Below are positions 1 through 11,919 of a stretch of 64,000 nt of DNA, piece by piece. Made by a program: the position numbers and the translations under genes. Origin of the DNA: Brassica napus. Taxonomy: Eukaryota; Streptophyta; Magnoliopsida; Brassicales; Brassicaceae. The stretch lies in contig NC_063444.1 in the NCBI RefSeq assembly GCF_020379485.1, positions 9,310,652-9,374,651 of the forward strand, read 5' to 3'. The notes under the pieces are model-generated. The model was given only the letters and a program-made list of their open reading frames with translations. It searched no databases and had not been told where the DNA came from. The first letter of the stretch is position 1; every line of letters starts with the position of its first letter.

Positions 1-1861
1 CCTAGCAAATGAAAAATAAATTTGATTCATCCGCCAATTTATTTTTCTAAGTTAATATATGGTCAATAATTGTATCCTAATTTTCATTTATGAATAAATA
101 GAATGACGAGAGGTTTGAGAGCAAACATTAAAATCGATGTGTCGTTAACCCGTACTACAAAGCTCTGCACACATGAAATTAGCCATGTGTTTACCCGTAA
201 CTGAAGAATTGAACCTTACCAAATAAAAAACAAAATCGAAACAAAATCAAATTTCATAAATCAGGTATATTTCTATATATCATGTATTCTATATTTTTCT
301 GAAACTAAAATATCAAAAACAAATGAGAACCGAACCAAAATCAATAAGTATCTCAATTTGGAATATAATTTACAAATCTAAAATATTAAATAAACTTAGT
401 TTTACAGTAACAAATATCATAAACTTATTATTTATAAACTGAACTATCCAAAATGAATTATATGAATATCATTTTCCTAAATTATTTAAAATTACATAAA
501 CTATCTGATAATTTATCCAAAAAACTTAAATCACCTGTTTTTTTCCTGGCAAAAAATAATTTATCAATAAAATTTACTCAAATTAACCAAAATAATCTGA
601 AACGCCTGTAACCGAAAGAGACCCGATTTTGTTTTTGATATTAGCTGGTTCCCCACTTTGTTGTCCAAATTGAACCAAAAAAACAAAATATCTGAACGAG
701 AATTGAATCAAATTTTAAAAATAACCGAACATATCTTATATCTGTAGAATTAAAAAATAAAATAAAATAAACCAAAACAATTAAAAAAAAAATAATTATA
801 AAAAAGTTTGAATTTTTAAAAAGTATAATTTGAAAACATAAAAAAATATGTTTTTTATTTAAATAATTATTTTATATATATATATCAAGAACAAGGATAT
901 AAGAGTCTTTTGCCACTTATTGAAAATATATTTTTAAAAATGCCCCTTTAGTGATGGTAAAGATCAATAATGGTACCATGAATGTGGTAAACATGAAATT
1001 TCACCTATTATCTATTTAAAGTTAATATTTTCTTTTATTATGTCAAATTGAATTAAGAATAATAAGAAGATATATATATATATATTATCATATTATTCTG
1101 AATTGTTTTTTGCTAATTTTGTATTCTCTGAAAAAATAGAATAATGAAAGATATTGTCATTTTAATTCCAAACCAAAAATGTTTATTAAAAATAAGGGCA
1201 CTCACACTGGTTGAAATTCATCAGTCTCTAACAAATTTAAAAATATTGAAAGCTGAAAAAGTGGAAAGAGAAAAGATAAAAAAAAAGAGCAAGAGTGGTA
1301 CATGTGGGAAGAGCTTTCATACATTTCTAAAGAATCGGTGAATACATGTGATATCATTTTACATGTTTTTTTATTTTAATTTTTAAAATTATTAATAACT
1401 AAATTATGTACAAAAATAATAATAAAAATATTAGTGAGGTACTCTACTCGCTATTTTACCACTAATGATGCCCTAACAATGTGATCTTAGAATTCTATTC
1501 ATTATTGTTTTTTATAATATAGTTTTCAATCCACCATGATTTTTAAATGCTTCATAAAATTAATATAAATTTATATAAAACAGTTTTTATTATTAACTTC
1601 CGGTCCGTAGCGCGGTCCAATCATAGTATAAGATATAAAAGTAATTTTGATCTGCCATTGAAAATGTTATCCTGCCACTGCCCACCGTTAAAACTAATAT
1701 TCTAGCTGCCCATAAAAAAGAATTTTTAACCTTATTAACAGACGGGGTCTCCTGATACGCTGTCGTTTAACTATAATATAACTGGAGTGTAATATAAGTT
1801 GAGAAGCAAGGGTAAATCCGTCTTATCAGTTACTGTCATCAAGCTCCTCCTCACTAGTTAA
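1..1861. other. AT-rich intergenic DNA, no gene seen
   Basis: No convincing coding sequence is visible. The stretch is very AT-rich with a TA-dinucleotide run near 1070-1086. A 65-codon open frame at 1144-1341 is lysine-rich, lies in low-complexity sequence and resembles nothing I know, so I do not call it. The last part, from about 1800, is less AT-rich and probably holds the promoter and 5' leader of the HAP6-like gene that follows. Confidence 0.6.
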
Positions 1862-1867
1862 TTTTGG

Positions 1868-1899
1868 CCTTCGTCTTCGTCTTCGTCTTCGCCTTCGCC
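1868..1899 (+). repeat. CTTCGT microsatellite in probable 5' leader of HAP6
   Basis: Four to five tandem copies of CTTCGT/CTTCGC lie about 200 bp upstream of the HAP6 start codon. Pyrimidine-rich repeats of this type are common in plant 5' leaders. A functional role is not shown. Confidence 0.7.
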
Positions 1900-2091
1900 A
1901 TAGATCGATCTCACGCTTCCCCAAACCTCAGTCTCCGTTGACTACCGAGACTCGCCCACTTCTGGTAATCTTCCTTTTCCCATTTACGGATCTACTTCCG
2001 ATCTGAAAATGCTAAAGCTTTACGATCTTCTCCGTCGTAGTTGGCGGTAACTGTTTGGATTTTTTATTTATTTGAGTTTTCTGATACAGTA

Positions 2092-5000
2092 ATGATGGAA
2101 AGAGCTCTCGTTCGATTTCTATTTTTGATTCTCGCCGTAGCAATTTGCGGCGCTGCTTCAGTGTTTCAGCCGATCTCAGACTCTCACCGATCCGCGGCTC
2201 TGGATGTCTTCGTACCAGTCGATGGATCCTACAAAAGGTTGATTTCTCGAAAAATACACACTTAGATTTCGTTTTGTCACATATTGTATTGTTCCTTAGT
2301 TAATTTGATTAGGATGTTTCACCACATTTTACTAATTTTTGTCTCTTTTGCTGAGGTTTCATTTGTTTAGTCATTAAAATTTGCGATTTTATTTGGTTAT
2401 AATCAGCTTGAAGGAGGCTTATGAAGCATTAAAGACTTTGGAGATTCTTGAGATTGATAAAAAGTCTGATCTGAGCTCAGCGACTTGTGAGAATGTTGTT
2501 AAAGTTCTTGCGTTGTCTTCTTCTACTCTAAAGGATGCATTATATGCTTTGAGCGTTAATGGGATTCTCAAATGTAAATCTGGAGAAGATGTTCCTAAGG
2601 TAAAGAATTGTCTCCTCCCAGTAGTACCACAATAGTCTTTTACCGGCTAAAATAACTTCATCTGTTTTCTTTTGAAGGACATTGTCTCTAAACTTCAAAC
2701 TGGCGTTAAAGATGCCAAGTTATTGCTTGACTTCTACTATTCTGTCAGAGGCTTGGTGCTCGTTAAGGTAATACAAGTGCACTTTTGTGAACTAATTAAA
2801 TGGGGTTGGCTACTCCTTTTTCCATATAGCATTTCTATGAGATTATTACTTGGAAGTATAGAAAATGTTTGGGCGGATACCTGTGATCGTGATAGTTTTA
2901 TTTGATTTAACTCCATTGATTTGCCTTCCTGCTTTTCCTCTTTGTTGGATTCAAGCTTGACCTCCCTTTTCCATTTCCAGGAGCAATTTTCTGGAACTGA
3001 TATAAGTCTTGGAGATGCCGAAGCTGTTTTCCGTTCCATTAAGGTTTGAACTTGTTTAGCTTATCTAATATGCCGTTGTTGTTGAACTATAAGATGTTAC
3101 ATTATACACTTTCTTTCTGAACTATCAGTTTTAGATTCTGTTAGAAGTGTATATAGCGCAGACTTGTTACGGATATCCAGTTCCTATATTACATACATAG
3201 ATTATTTTTTTGAGTAATATTTGGCTCATATAGTAAATTTGAATCAGGCTCTTAGCCAGAGTGATGGAAAATGGCGCTACAGCCCCAACAATCCGGAATC
3301 AAGCACCTTTGCTGCTGGTAAGTATTTCTTACTGGATTAACCCTTCCTACGTCACGAGGCTAAACGTTAATAATGAAACCTTTTCGATTATTACACCTTT
3401 AACGGCTTACTTCCTTGCTCTGTTTTATCTTATTTACGTTCTTCTAAGCCTAAGATTTTTTTTCCTTCAGGCTTAGCCTTCGAAACGCTTGCTGGAGTGA
3501 TTTCATTAGCACCTTCAGAGATTGATCACTCCTTGGTAAGTGAAATGGTGTACTATACTACTGATTTCCTGGGAATATATTTTAATGGGCCATCACAAAA
3601 ATATCTTAGTGCTAATTTTCTTTGGGTTCTGGAATCTCTGAGTAACTAAATAGACAACTGTGTTTTGATGATTTTAACTTCCAAATTGTAAATTATGCAT
3701 GTGTATCTTACTTTTTAATCTGGTTATGTTCTTTTGCCATTTTATATGGTAGTTTGTTGTTATTACTTGTGTGATGATATCATCATTCTTCTTTGTCATC
3801 TCGTAGATCCAGACTTTGAAGACGGGTATCACGAAGCTTTTTGACAGTATTCAAAAATATGGTATGCAGTAAACTACTTGCTATATTATGTGTACGCATA
3901 AGAGATTTTCTTCAGGCAATTCATAGTTTCTTCAGTTTAGATTTGCATATCTGGTGTTGATTATTATTTTTTGATCGTTTAGACGATGGGACATTTTACT
4001 TCGATGAAAGTGAAGGCCCAATATCAACAACTGCATCAGTAATTAGAGGGCTCAAGTCATTTGCAGCTTCAGAATCCACAGGATTGAACGTATGTAGTAA
4101 CCATATTTCTTTGTATCCTGTATTTTGTCATATGTGTTGATAACTCACCTTCTCCTATTCTCTCATGCAGCTTCCAGGTGAAAAGATAGTTGGTTTGGCC
4201 AAGTTCTTTCTTGGTGTTGGAATTCCTGGTGATGCCAAAGATTTCTTCAACCAAATAGATGCACTAGCTTGTTTGGAAGACAACAGGTAATGCTACTTTC
4301 ATGCCCTCTTTATGCAATTTCCTTTTGTTTTATTTCAGCACACATCTTAGAATGTGGCACTAGGACTTACTGTTGCTTCCGCTCTTTCATGCTAATAGTT
4401 GCTTTTGATAGAGGAAATCTGTTTCCCTTTACATGTAAAAAATGTTCTGAAGGGCTTGTAGTTCTCTATCCTGGAAAATTTAGCAAAATGATAGGCAGAA
4501 ATGATATCTGTAGAGAAGATTAGAAGTTTAAAAGCTTGAACACTTGCGAAATTTCAATCAGTTGCTCATTGAATATGCTCTTTCTCTGAAAGCAATAATG
4601 TGTGTTTATGGTCGTTTTCTATGATTTCAGGTTCTCCGTTCCACTCATCTTGTCTCTTCCATCTTCTGTCATTTCGTTGACAAAGAAAGAACCTCTGAAG
4701 GTATGCCATCAAAACTTTCATCAAGATGTGCTGGCATAGTTTGAGATGTTAATTTCTTTTATTTTCTGTTTTTCTCTTATGTGAATAGTAGTACTTCTTG
4801 TCGTGGCAGTCTTAAGTCTAGATTTTCTGGCTATATCGGTTAGATGTTGGATATTTAGTTGGTAGAGATTGCCCAATCTCATAGAATTGGATGTTTGCAT
4901 AGACTCTCTTACTCGATAATGACTCTGTCTAGTTGACCCTTCGTCAATTACCTTTTTGGATATTGGTTTTATATTTTATTCTCTTTATCTGGAACTAGGT

Positions 5001-6834
5001 TAAAGTCAGCACTGTACTCGGTTCTAAGGCACCAGCTCTTAGTGTGAAGCTCGCACAAGCTCTAAGTTCTGGATCAAAGGGTTCTTCTGTAATTAACAAC
5101 CAGGTAAATAATGTAGCTTCTCTGACTATTTGAGCCCACATTAGTAAATCGTCCTTTTTCTCTGCATTAAGCTTGTTTACTTGTTTCCATTATATTTTTG
5201 GGTGTACAGGAGCTTAAGTTTGACGCTGAAAGTGCAACGTACTTCTTGGAATCCTTTCCTAAGAACTTTGATGTTGGAAAGTATACATTTGTATTTGAGG
5301 TATTGCTCTTGTCGGTATATATCACACAGACTTCATATACAATGTATGTTAAGAATATGATAAGCTTCGTTTTTTGTAGATTTTGCTAGATGAGTGGGCA
5401 AATGAAAAAGCATACATAACCGAAGCTCAAACAAAAGTGCCTATAGCCGCCACAGGAGCTATTACCATTGAGAATGCAGAAATTGCTGTACTTGACAGTG
5501 ACGTTGGGAGCGTTGAATCTCAGAAAAAGTATGTCACCTGTATCGCTGTACCATTAGTTACTTACAAAATATACTTTTTTGCAATTTTGTTGTTGTGCTT
5601 ATCATCATTTTGTTACTTGGTTCTCCTTTACAACTACTGTAGGCTAGATTTAACTAAAGATGAAGCAGTATCATTATCAGCAAACCATCTCCAAAAGCTG
5701 CGCCTGTCATTCCAGTTAACTACTCCAATTGGCCATGTGTTTAAGCCACACCAGGTTTGTTCATTCCCGATTCTGCTTTAGTAATGGTTATTCTCTGTTC
5801 ACTTCCTTGACTTGCTTACTTCCTCCATGCAGGCATTTCTCAAGCTGAAACATGAGTCACAGGTCGAGCATATCTTTCTCGTGAAAACTTCTGGAAAGAA
5901 GTCTGAATTAGTTCTAGTTAAGTTCTTTGACATATCTTCATTTTTTAATTGTCTAGTTTGGGGAGCAGTGGCGTTCTAATTACAATACTAATGATTGATG
6001 TTATTTTTACCCTTTAGGTTTTTCTTGGATTGGTTGAGAAGCTGTACTACCTTTCTGGCAAATATGAGATCCAGCTAACTATTGGAGATGCTTCCATGGT
6101 AATTACTGTTCTTTCAGGTCCAATGCAGTTGATTTACATATTCAGAACTTTGAACAATGATATTTTGTCCTTTCATTTCTCCAGGAGAACTCTTTATTGA
6201 GTAATATTGGCCACATCGAACTAGACCTACCAGAACATCCAGAGAAGGCGGCGCGTCCTCCTCTCCAGCCTACTGATCCTTACTCAAGATATGTGCCAAA
6301 AGCTGAGATATCACACATCTTCAGGGTTCCAGAAAAGCTTCCCGCAAAGCAGATTTCACTAGTTTTCTTGGGTCTTATAGTTCTCCCATTCATCGGCTTC
6401 TTGATAGGGGTCAGTCTTCTTTCGCTTGTAAATAGACACATTTTTCGCAACTTCTAAATATTGTGTGTTTCAGCTTACACGGTTGGGAGTGAACATAAAG
6501 AGCTTCCCATCGTCTGTTGGGGCTGCAACATCCGCTTTACTGTTCCATGGCGGCATTGGAGCTGTTCTGCTTCTCTACGTGCTCTTCTGGGTGAAGGCAA
6601 GTTCTCAAAACCGGTTCTTGTTTTAAGTTTATAAAGACCGTTGCATAATCAAAAAAATCTATAGCTCCTCATCATAATTAAAAATACCCTTTTTTGTTTT
6701 TCCTTTGCATCATGCAGTTGGATCTGTTTACGACTCTAAAGGCACTGTCTTTGCTGGGAGTGTTTCTGTTGTTCGTCGGACACAGAACACTGTCTCACCT
6801 CGCAGCAGCATCGAACAAGCTGAAATCTGCTTGA
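2092..6834 (+). CDS. HAP6: Ribophorin II, oligosaccharyltransferase subunit (HAP6-like)
   Basis: Subunit of the oligosaccharyltransferase that transfers N-glycans to nascent proteins in the ER lumen. I read 19 coding exons: 2092-2237, 2407-2599, 2678-2767, 2981-3043, 3248-3317, 3471-3535, 3807-3861, 3984-4089, 4171-4286, 4631-4700, 4999-5103, 5210-5299, 5380-5528, 5643-5754, 5833-5916, 6018-6098, 6185-6419, 6474-6596, 6718-6834. They join in frame to 689 residues, close to the Arabidopsis protein as I recall it. An N-terminal signal peptide (residues about 1-22) is followed by a long lumenal part ([18 protein letters not shown] near the start) and three C-terminal hydrophobic segments (about 590-610, 630-650, 655-672). 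Two adjacent ATGs begin the frame, at 2092 and 2095; either could be used. The intron after 6596 starts with GC rather than GT. Loss of the Arabidopsis gene affects pollen-tube function (hapless 6). Function is assigned from family similarity. Confidence 0.95.
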
Positions 6835-7215
6835 AGGATATTTATTCATCACTATGATGGATCTTTTATGGTTCCTGTGTCTCTATGGAGCAGTTTCGTA
6901 TTTCAGTTTTGTAGCAGTAACTTATATAGATTATGGTAATAAGACAATTCCAAAAGATTACAGAGTTTCAGTTTAGTCTTAAAAAGTTATCAAGAAGAGT
7001 TGCCTTCCTTACCTTTTTCGTTTAACCAATGTTGATGAAAAGAATAAAGGAAACTAGAACTAGTCAACGATGTAACTATAAGGGAAATATAGACTGGCAG
7101 GCTTATGACTTTCAAAATTTACAGTTCAATAAACTAAAAGTAAAAGAGAGCAGCACGTAATAAATCTAATATTTATTGTTAGTTCATCTGAAAAGTTTGT
7201 GTAAGAACATTCATA

Positions 7216-7233
7216 TCTCTCTCTCTCTCTCTC
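7216..7233 (+). repeat. TC microsatellite in AGD12 5' leader
   Basis: About nine TC dinucleotides, 430 bp upstream of the ARF-GAP start codon. They are probably in the transcribed leader, upstream of a likely leader intron (about 7371-7624, GT...AG). Confidence 0.6.
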
Positions 7234-7663
7234 CCCTGATTGGCAATAAGACACGTTCAAATCTAATCTTCATCTCCCTATTCCAATTCCGTACATACTC
7301 TGCTTATTCCTTTGCATAATCTTTCTTCTTCAGTGATTGTGTGCATCGTCACCTTTGACTTTCATTTTCTGTAAGTTGTTAATGGTTTCAGGAATAGATA
7401 AAGATTCATTTATTGTGGTCTCTCGATTATTTTGGATCTCTTTCTCTATCTGGTATTGAAAAAAAAAGATATGTTCTTCTTCTTGGTGGTTCTGTGGTCG
7501 TGTTTTCTCCAAAATGTTTGGTTTTTGAAATCAGAGTTTTGATCTTTTTAAGAATCATGAAACTTTTGATTTTTCTTTGTCTAACATTATTGTGCGTGAT
7601 TGGTATATCTTTTGTTCTGTGTAGGAATCGTGTTTGAACGATTGCTAGCTTTTGAGAAGAGCA

Positions 7664-9347
7664 ATGAGTTGTTCTGCAGCCGGACAAGGAAAGAATAGCT
7701 CAGGTATATTGCTGGTTTACTTTATCAATCATTACTCTTAAGGAATATGAGTTTTTTTTTGTGTGTTCATAAACTTCACAAAAGATTTTGTGGTGTGAGG
7801 TTGAGAATGATTCACCCTCTTGCTTCACAGGTAAAAGGAGAATAAGTGATCTTTTAACTCAATCTGATAACCGAGTCTGCGCTGATTGTAGCGCTCCAGA
7901 TCCTAAATGGGCGTAAGTCCTTTCTCGTAACGCTTCCAACAATCATACCGCAGCAATGTAGCTGCATCCGTGTACCAAATCTTGGTTAACTTGTACTATT
8001 ACAGGTCAGCAAATATCGGAGTGTTCATATGCTTGAAATGTTGTGGTGTGCACAGAAGCCTTGGTACTCATATCTCAAAGGTTGTAATGACTCTTTGCTT
8101 CTCCCTTTACGTGGAGATGTTACACTTTCATTATATATGTAAATAAGTAACAGTCGTTAGGAATAGAGTCATCATATTTGCTTTCACCAAGTCTTCTTGA
8201 CAAGTTTACTGATAGCATAAGGGTGGGTGTTTTGCAGGTCTTATCTGTGACATTGGATGAATGGTCAGATGATGAAGTGGATTCAATGATTGAAATTGGA
8301 GGAAATGCCTCTGCAAATTCAGTTTACGAGGCATTTATACCTGATGGTGTCTCTAAGCCTGGACCTGATGCTAGTCATGACCAACGTATGCAGTTTATCA
8401 GGTAAAGTTTTGCTAAAACCCTTATAACCAATTATCGTCATTAACATTTTATTAAAATTTCTATGTCCTCAAATCTTAATCAGGTCAAAATATGAACACC
8501 AAGAGTTTCTGAAACCAAGCTTGAGGATCACATCCGTGAAGGGATCAAATTCATCATCACAACAGCCGGTAAAATCTTCTTTCCAGTTAAAAAACTCTAT
8601 GAACTTGGACATTGCTCTCAGTCTTTTGATATCATGGTGGCAGCATCTTGAAGGCATGGTTGAGTTTATTGGATTGTTGAAGGTGACTCTTAAAAAAGGA
8701 ACCAATCTAGCTGTCCGAGATATGAGGACAAGCGATTCTTATATTGTCTTGACTCTCGGACAACAGGTAAAACCACCAACTGAATACATTGTGGATTCTT
8801 GTCTTTCTCACCATTGTTGTAGTGGCTGTTATGGTTATCTCATTTGCTGATGTATTTCGTCATATTACCAGACTGCAAAATCAACTGTAATGAAGAGCAA
8901 CTTAAACCCGGTTTGGAACGAGGAACTCATGCTCTCTGTTCCTCATGACTATGGCTCAGTGAAGTTGGTAAAAAGCTTGGACTAAAACCATCCAAATCAG
9001 ATTCTACTTTTAATGAATATTTAATATAAGTTCTTAATTTTTTTTTTCTTGCTGAATTTGTGCAGCAAGTGTTTGATTATGACGCATTCTCTGGTGATGA
9101 CATAATGGGAGAAGCTGGGATTGATATCCAACCTCTGATCACATCCGCAATGGCTTTTGGAGACCCTGAAATGTTTGGAGATATGCAGATTGGTAAATGG
9201 CTTAAATCGCGCGACAATGCTCTTATAGAAGACAGCATCATCAACATTGCGGATGGGAAAGTGAAACAAGAGGTTCACATCAAGCTTCAGAATGTTGAGT
9301 CTGGTGAATTAGAACTAGAACTTGAGTGGCTGCGTCTTGACCAATAA
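7664..9347 (+). CDS. AGD12: ARF GTPase-activating protein with C2 domain (AGD12/ZAC-like)
   Basis: Predicted to stimulate GTP hydrolysis by ARF GTPases in vesicle traffic, with a C2 domain that binds membrane lipid and calcium. Exons read as 7664-7703, 7831-7912, 8005-8080, 8238-8401, 8484-8568, 8644-8766, 8872-8967, 9066-9347, giving 315 residues. The N-terminal zinc finger has the pattern [13 protein letters not shown]...[16 protein letters not shown], with four Cys and the conserved Arg of ARF-GAPs. The C2 domain starts near [13 protein letters not shown] and includes [10 protein letters not shown] and [10 protein letters not shown]. The intron 8569-8643 is 75 nt, divisible by three and without a stop, so retention would add 25 residues between the domains. 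The start was chosen because it opens the exon-1 peptide directly upstream of the zinc finger. The stop lies 71 bp from the stop of the convergent PPR gene. Confidence 0.93.
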
Positions 9348-9418
9348 AATATATAACAAGAGGCTCACTAAATATATGTGTGTTTTGATTCATTGCTTTT
9401 GTGCACAATCCAAATGTT

Positions 9419-11137
9419 TCATTTAAAACCTAAGATAAGACGTTTATAAGATGCTAAATCAGGTTTCAACCCCAACTTCAACATTTCATCATGATACCTC
9501 ATAGCTTTCTTCATCTCCTTCACACGACACAACCCGTGAATCATGATTGTGAAACTCTTGCTGTTCATTGTACTCATCTCTTTCATGTACTCAAACACTC
9601 CAACAGCTTCTCCCACCAAGGTTCTTTGCCTCGTCATAAGCCTATCAAGAACAGCGTTATAAGCATTCACATCCAAGCTTCCTTTCATCTTCTTTATCTT
9701 CTCATGTAGTTCCATCGCTTTCTCCAGCTTCCCCGTTCTGCAGTAACGCTCCATCAGCAACCCGCAGGAAAAGGAGTCGAAGTAAACTTCCATTTCCATG
9801 ACAGAATCAAGAAGCTTCTCTGCTTGGTTCCATCTTCTTTTCCTACACATTGCTGCTAACACTTCTGATAACTTTTGTGTACAAGGGACGAAACCGCGCT
9901 TTATAACATCTACAAGCAACTCATGTTCTTCCTCATCATCATGATCTATACAAAGAGCATTTGCGAACTCGTTATAACAACTCTCATCAAGTAAAGAAAC
10001 ACCTCTCCGACAAATCAACCGGTACACATCAACAGCTTCTTTTCTTCTCCCATTTCTAGACAGAGCTTTCAACATAGAGCCACACGTCTGATCACGCACC
10101 GTTCCAGAGTTACAAGCTCGATGGAAAAGCATCTCAGAGGCAAACGTTTTCCCCATCTCGCAGAGCCTTTCGATGATCTGATCATTCCCAATCGAATCGT
10201 CTTTCTGCACCATTAAAACAAGAACCTTATCGATCAACTCAGCGTCTCCCAATCTGCAGACATCATCCAACACGCATCCGTAAGAAGAGAAACTCAGCTC
10301 CAGTTTCTTGTCATTCATCCCACGAATGACGCTAAACACAGCATCAAACTCACCGTTTCTGCTGTAACACTCCACGAGGTTGGTGTAAATCTTGCAGCTT
10401 TCAACACCTGTTTCCATCAACTTAACAACACTCTTGTGTTTCCCGTGTTCACACAAAACCTGAGCAACCAAATCGTAAGTTAACACATCGGAGACGACAC
10501 CGTTTCGAACCATGGCACTGTACAAACACAACGCCGCTCCAAAGTGTTTCTCTTTGACGAGAGAATCAAGAAGAGAGTTGTAAGCGCTAAGAGAAGGCGA
10601 AAGTCTCAGTCTTTTCATCGAACTGAACACTTCCAAGCCGTTTTGGTAACTACCCTTTGAGACATAGCACTCAATAGCTAAGCTAAGTGAGATAGAGAGT
10701 GAACCTTCTTCACCTTCAAACCAACGTTGCATCGATCCGATGATTACAGACGCTGAATGCGTTTTAACGAGAGGACGCAAGAGGGCTTCTGCTCGTTCCA
10801 AGAGACCTGCTTCGGCAGCAACTTCGATGACTCGGCAGTGAGACTTGAGATCAGGCTCGAACCGGAGATGGGTTTTGGCCCAGTCGAAGAACTCGAGAGC
10901 GGTTTTGGGAGAGTTCCGAGTCTCGCGGAGGATCTGGAGGAAGAGAGGCGGTGTGAGTGTTGCTCTTGGGAGCTTGGATTTGACATAGCGGAGATGAGTG
11001 TCCCAGTTGCGTCGTTGCAAGATAATCGAGGAGATCTCGGTGGCTGGTCGGAACAGAGTCAGTTGTGTTTTCCTGTCGGAAGCAGAGGATGTCGAGAATC
11101 GTTTGAAGAGTCCAATGCTTTTGCGGAGAAGAACCAT
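9419..11137 (-). CDS. Pentatricopeptide repeat (PPR) protein
   Basis: Intronless ORF of 572 codons. PPR proteins bind organellar RNA in a sequence-specific way and act in its processing or stability. The N terminus, MVLLRKSIGLFKRFSTSSAS, is rich in Arg, Ser and hydrophobic residues and lacks acidic ones, which suits a mitochondrial or plastid presequence. Repeat-like 35-residue units recur from about residue 90 to the end; clear examples contain SLSAYNSLLDSLVKEKHFGA, VLTYDLVAQVLCEHGKH and KSFTIMIHGLCRVKEMKKA. I see no DYW or E extension, so it is P-class. By position it matches At4g21170. It is tail to tail with the ARF-GAP gene and head to head with ERDJ2B, whose start is 780 bp away. The RNA target is unknown. 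Confidence 0.93.
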   Translation of the reverse strand: MVLLRKSIGLFKRFSTSSASDRKTQLTLFRPATEISSIILQRRNWDTHLRYVKSKLPRATLTPPLFLQILRETRNSPKTALEFFDWAKTHLRFEPDLKSHCRVIEVAAEAGLLERAEALLRPLVKTHSASVIIGSMQRWFEGEEGSLSISLSLAIECYVSKGSYQNGLEVFSSMKRLRLSPSLSAYNSLLDSLVKEKHFGAALCLYSAMVRNGVVSDVLTYDLVAQVLCEHGKHKSVVKLMETGVESCKIYTNLVECYSRNGEFDAVFSVIRGMNDKKLELSFSSYGCVLDDVCRLGDAELIDKVLVLMVQKDDSIGNDQIIERLCEMGKTFASEMLFHRACNSGTVRDQTCGSMLKALSRNGRRKEAVDVYRLICRRGVSLLDESCYNEFANALCIDHDDEEEHELLVDVIKRGFVPCTQKLSEVLAAMCRKRRWNQAEKLLDSVMEMEVYFDSFSCGLLMERYCRTGKLEKAMELHEKIKKMKGSLDVNAYNAVLDRLMTRQRTLVGEAVGVFEYMKEMSTMNSKSFTIMIHGLCRVKEMKKAMRYHDEMLKLGLKPDLASYKRLILGFK

Positions 11138-11919
11138 TTAGTTAGTTGCTTAGTTCTCACATTAGCACTAAAGGCACTCAAGGGGTTTAAGGGGAAGTTG
11201 GGTCACGAGACCAGATTCGCTGACAATAGTAACTAAAAGGACCAAACTTTTCAAAGGAGTGAACTTTCAACGCGATTATGAGACGATCTATCCCCAAACA
11301 CGAACTCATAGTTTGTCCTTTGGATCTTCACTAATTAATACAGTCAAATCTCATTACTCAATTTCCTAAACTAGCTACATACAAATGACCCAATCATTGC
11401 CACCTGTCGAGTTTTCATTGGTCTTGATGATTCATCATCTCCTTCCCTCTCTGATAAACCTCACACTCTTGTGCTTTTGTCTTTTTTCAGTTTCGCAATC
11501 CGATTCTATAATCAAAACGTTCTCTTTCTTCCTCAGTTACTGAGACTCGATTGAGGTAAAAAACAAAGTTTCTTACTTTCGTTATCTTACAGTTTTCCTG
11601 ACATGCAATCGGATCGGTTTCTTTGTAATACAGCGATTTTGTTGGGGACACATGTTTTGCTTTTGTATCCTCTTGATCTCTTTCATCTTTTTAATGGATG
11701 TAATGTTTTAAAGATTGTTTCCTTTTTGGATCAAATTTGACTTGTGATCGATCATGTTAGTCCAGAAAATGAATATTAAAGATAAAATGGTTGATTTCAA
11801 TTCAGCACATGTGTGTTTTGTGCCCCTCTATCTCTCTGTTCCTTAGATGCCATCAGATTATAAAAAACTGTTTTTTTTTTTACCTGCAGGTTCTCTGATC
11901 TGATCTAAAGGGTCAAAAG

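Noticed and set aside
1144..1341. 65-codon ORF in the upstream AT-rich region
   Set aside because: Low complexity, lysine-rich, no similarity to any family I know and no gene-like context.
10744..11236. ORFs overlapping the PPR gene start on both strands
   Set aside because: Shadow frames of the PPR coding region, with no independent support.
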